From: CABMGO01 sp964408125
GTDB taxonomy: Archaea > Nanobdellota > Nanobdellia > Pacearchaeales > GW2011-AR1
DNA length: 14,251 bases
Assembly: GCA_964408125.1 (NCBI GenBank)
Contig: CAYOYC010000018.1
Location: 1-14,251, forward strand
Direction of reading: 5' to 3'
A program made the translations under genes and the position numbers. The notes beneath the pieces were generated by a model. It was not told the origin of the DNA. It worked only from the letters and a program-made list of their open reading frames with translations, and did not search any database. This document shows positions 13,672 to 14,251 of the stretch, piece by piece; position 1 is the stretch's first letter; each line of letters begins with the position of its first letter.

Positions 13672-14145
13672 ATGATAAAGAGAGGAGTTTCGGAGATTGT
13701 TTCGTATGTGCTTTTAATTTCTATAACCTTTGCGATTGCAGCGATTGTTTATTCTTGGTTGATGTTTTACGTTACTCCATCTGAAGAATTAAAATGTGAT
13801 GATGGCGTGGCATTAACTATAAGGTCTATTACTTATAATTGCACAAATAAAAGTTTGAGTATTAGTTTACAGAATAGAGGGCTGTTTGATATTGATGGGT
13901 ATAGGGTAAGAGTGAATAATAGAACTGGCGCAGATGTGGGGGTTTATACAATAAACGCGACAGGTGTCCCAGTTGGTACAGATGTGACGATTACAGATTA
14001 CTATGTTAATTCAAGTATTAAAGATGGGGCTAGCGGTTTGATTAATGGCAATTTGACCTTTGTGGAGATTCAGGCGTATAATATTATTGAATCACGTACT
14101 ATTTCTTGTGATAACATTGCAAAACATGTTATAACTTGTTCTTAA
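13672..14145 (+). CDS. Pilin/archaellin-like surface protein with class III signal peptide
   Basis: A 157-residue protein. MIKRG followed by VSEIVSYVLLISITF is a class III signal: a basic head, a probable prepilin-peptidase cut after Gly5, Glu at mature position 3, then a hydrophobic helix to about residue 33 that would form the filament core or anchor. The rest is a beta-rich, Ser/Thr/Asn-rich extracellular domain (NRGLFDIDGYRVRVNN is the usual IgG-like strand pattern in archaeal pilin-type proteins) with six N-X-S/T sequons and four Cys (about residues 42, 57, 146, 156) that could form disulfides. No prepilin peptidase or assembly ATPase is nearby. It is leaderless and follows the SRP RNA. 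Whether it polymerises or is a pseudopilin-type anchored protein is unknown. Confidence 0.82.
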   Translation: MIKRGVSEIVSYVLLISITFAIAAIVYSWLMFYVTPSEELKCDDGVALTIRSITYNCTNKSLSISLQNRGLFDIDGYRVRVNNRTGADVGVYTINATGVPVGTDVTITDYYVNSSIKDGASGLINGNLTFVEIQAYNIIESRTISCDNIAKHVITCS

Positions 14146-14251
14146 TTTTATAGAATTCTTTTTATTTTGTCAAAGAAGAGATTGCTTTTAGTTTTTTACA
14201 GTATCTCCGAATAGGTTTTAGCACTATAAAATTACACCGAAAAGCTTAAAT
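14146..14251. other. Intergenic end of window: T-rich stop region and a TATA-like edge
   Basis: Directly after the pilin-like gene come T-rich runs (14146-14171 and 14187-14199) that could terminate it. The last bases, GCTTAAAT, resemble the TATA boxes found elsewhere here, so another plus-strand gene may begin just beyond the window. No coding region is seen between. Confidence 0.3.

Noticed and set aside
1..14251. CRISPR arrays, insertion sequences, integrase, toxin-antitoxin or other defence genes
   Set aside because: No regularly spaced repeats, transposase or integrase motifs, or recognisable defence proteins were seen on either strand.

Overview
The window comes from an archaeon with an AT-rich, compact genome, most likely a small-genome lineage of the DPANN type (Woesearchaeota/Pacearchaeota/Nanoarchaeota-like). 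Archaeal markers are an archaeal/eukaryotic-type TrpRS, diphthine synthase, a TrmB-family regulator, a class III (pilin/archaellin) signal sequence, an archaeal-type SRP RNA, and TATA boxes about 25 bases before most start codons. The DPANN placement is an inference from the small DUF5652 protein, the compact proteins and the packed layout.

Layout. Positions 1-125 hold the GC-rich end of an unidentified feature (structured RNA or a short reading frame). 156-2624 (+) is an operon of ArgRS and a short RlmN-like radical SAM enzyme, joined by TAAATG. 2646-3674 (-) is a TrmB-like regulator followed by a DUF5652 membrane protein, again joined by TAAATG. 3764-6601 (-) is IleRS. 6651-8261 (-) is a three-gene operon: small membrane protein, diphthine synthase, transglutaminase-like protein. 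8295-9131 (+) is a TatD-type hydrolase, divergent from that operon through interlocked promoters. 9112-9747 (-) is a multi-pass membrane protein whose 3' end overlaps TatD by 20 bp. 9854-10963 (+) is TrpRS. 10973-12182 (-) holds three separately promoted small genes: a one-TM protein, a PC4-like ssDNA-binding protein and a two-TM membrane protein. 12283-12363 (+) is tRNA-Ser(GGA). 12364-13296 (-) is a membrane-anchored matrixin-like metalloprotease with a C-terminal CARDB domain. 13373-13631 (+) is the SRP RNA. 13672-14145 (+) is a pilin-like surface protein.

How they fit together. Most of the window serves translation: three aminoacyl-tRNA synthetases, one tRNA, an rRNA/tRNA methylase candidate, EF-2 diphthamide synthesis and the SRP RNA. 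The right-hand end has a secretion/surface flavour: SRP RNA between an exported protease and a pilin-like protein. There are no CRISPR arrays, insertion sequences, integrases or recognisable defence systems. The most notable features are the near-universal leaderless promoter geometry, the interlocked divergent promoters near 8278, the RlmN-like enzyme without its N-terminal domain, the variant SRP RNA loop, and the uncharacterised small membrane proteins.
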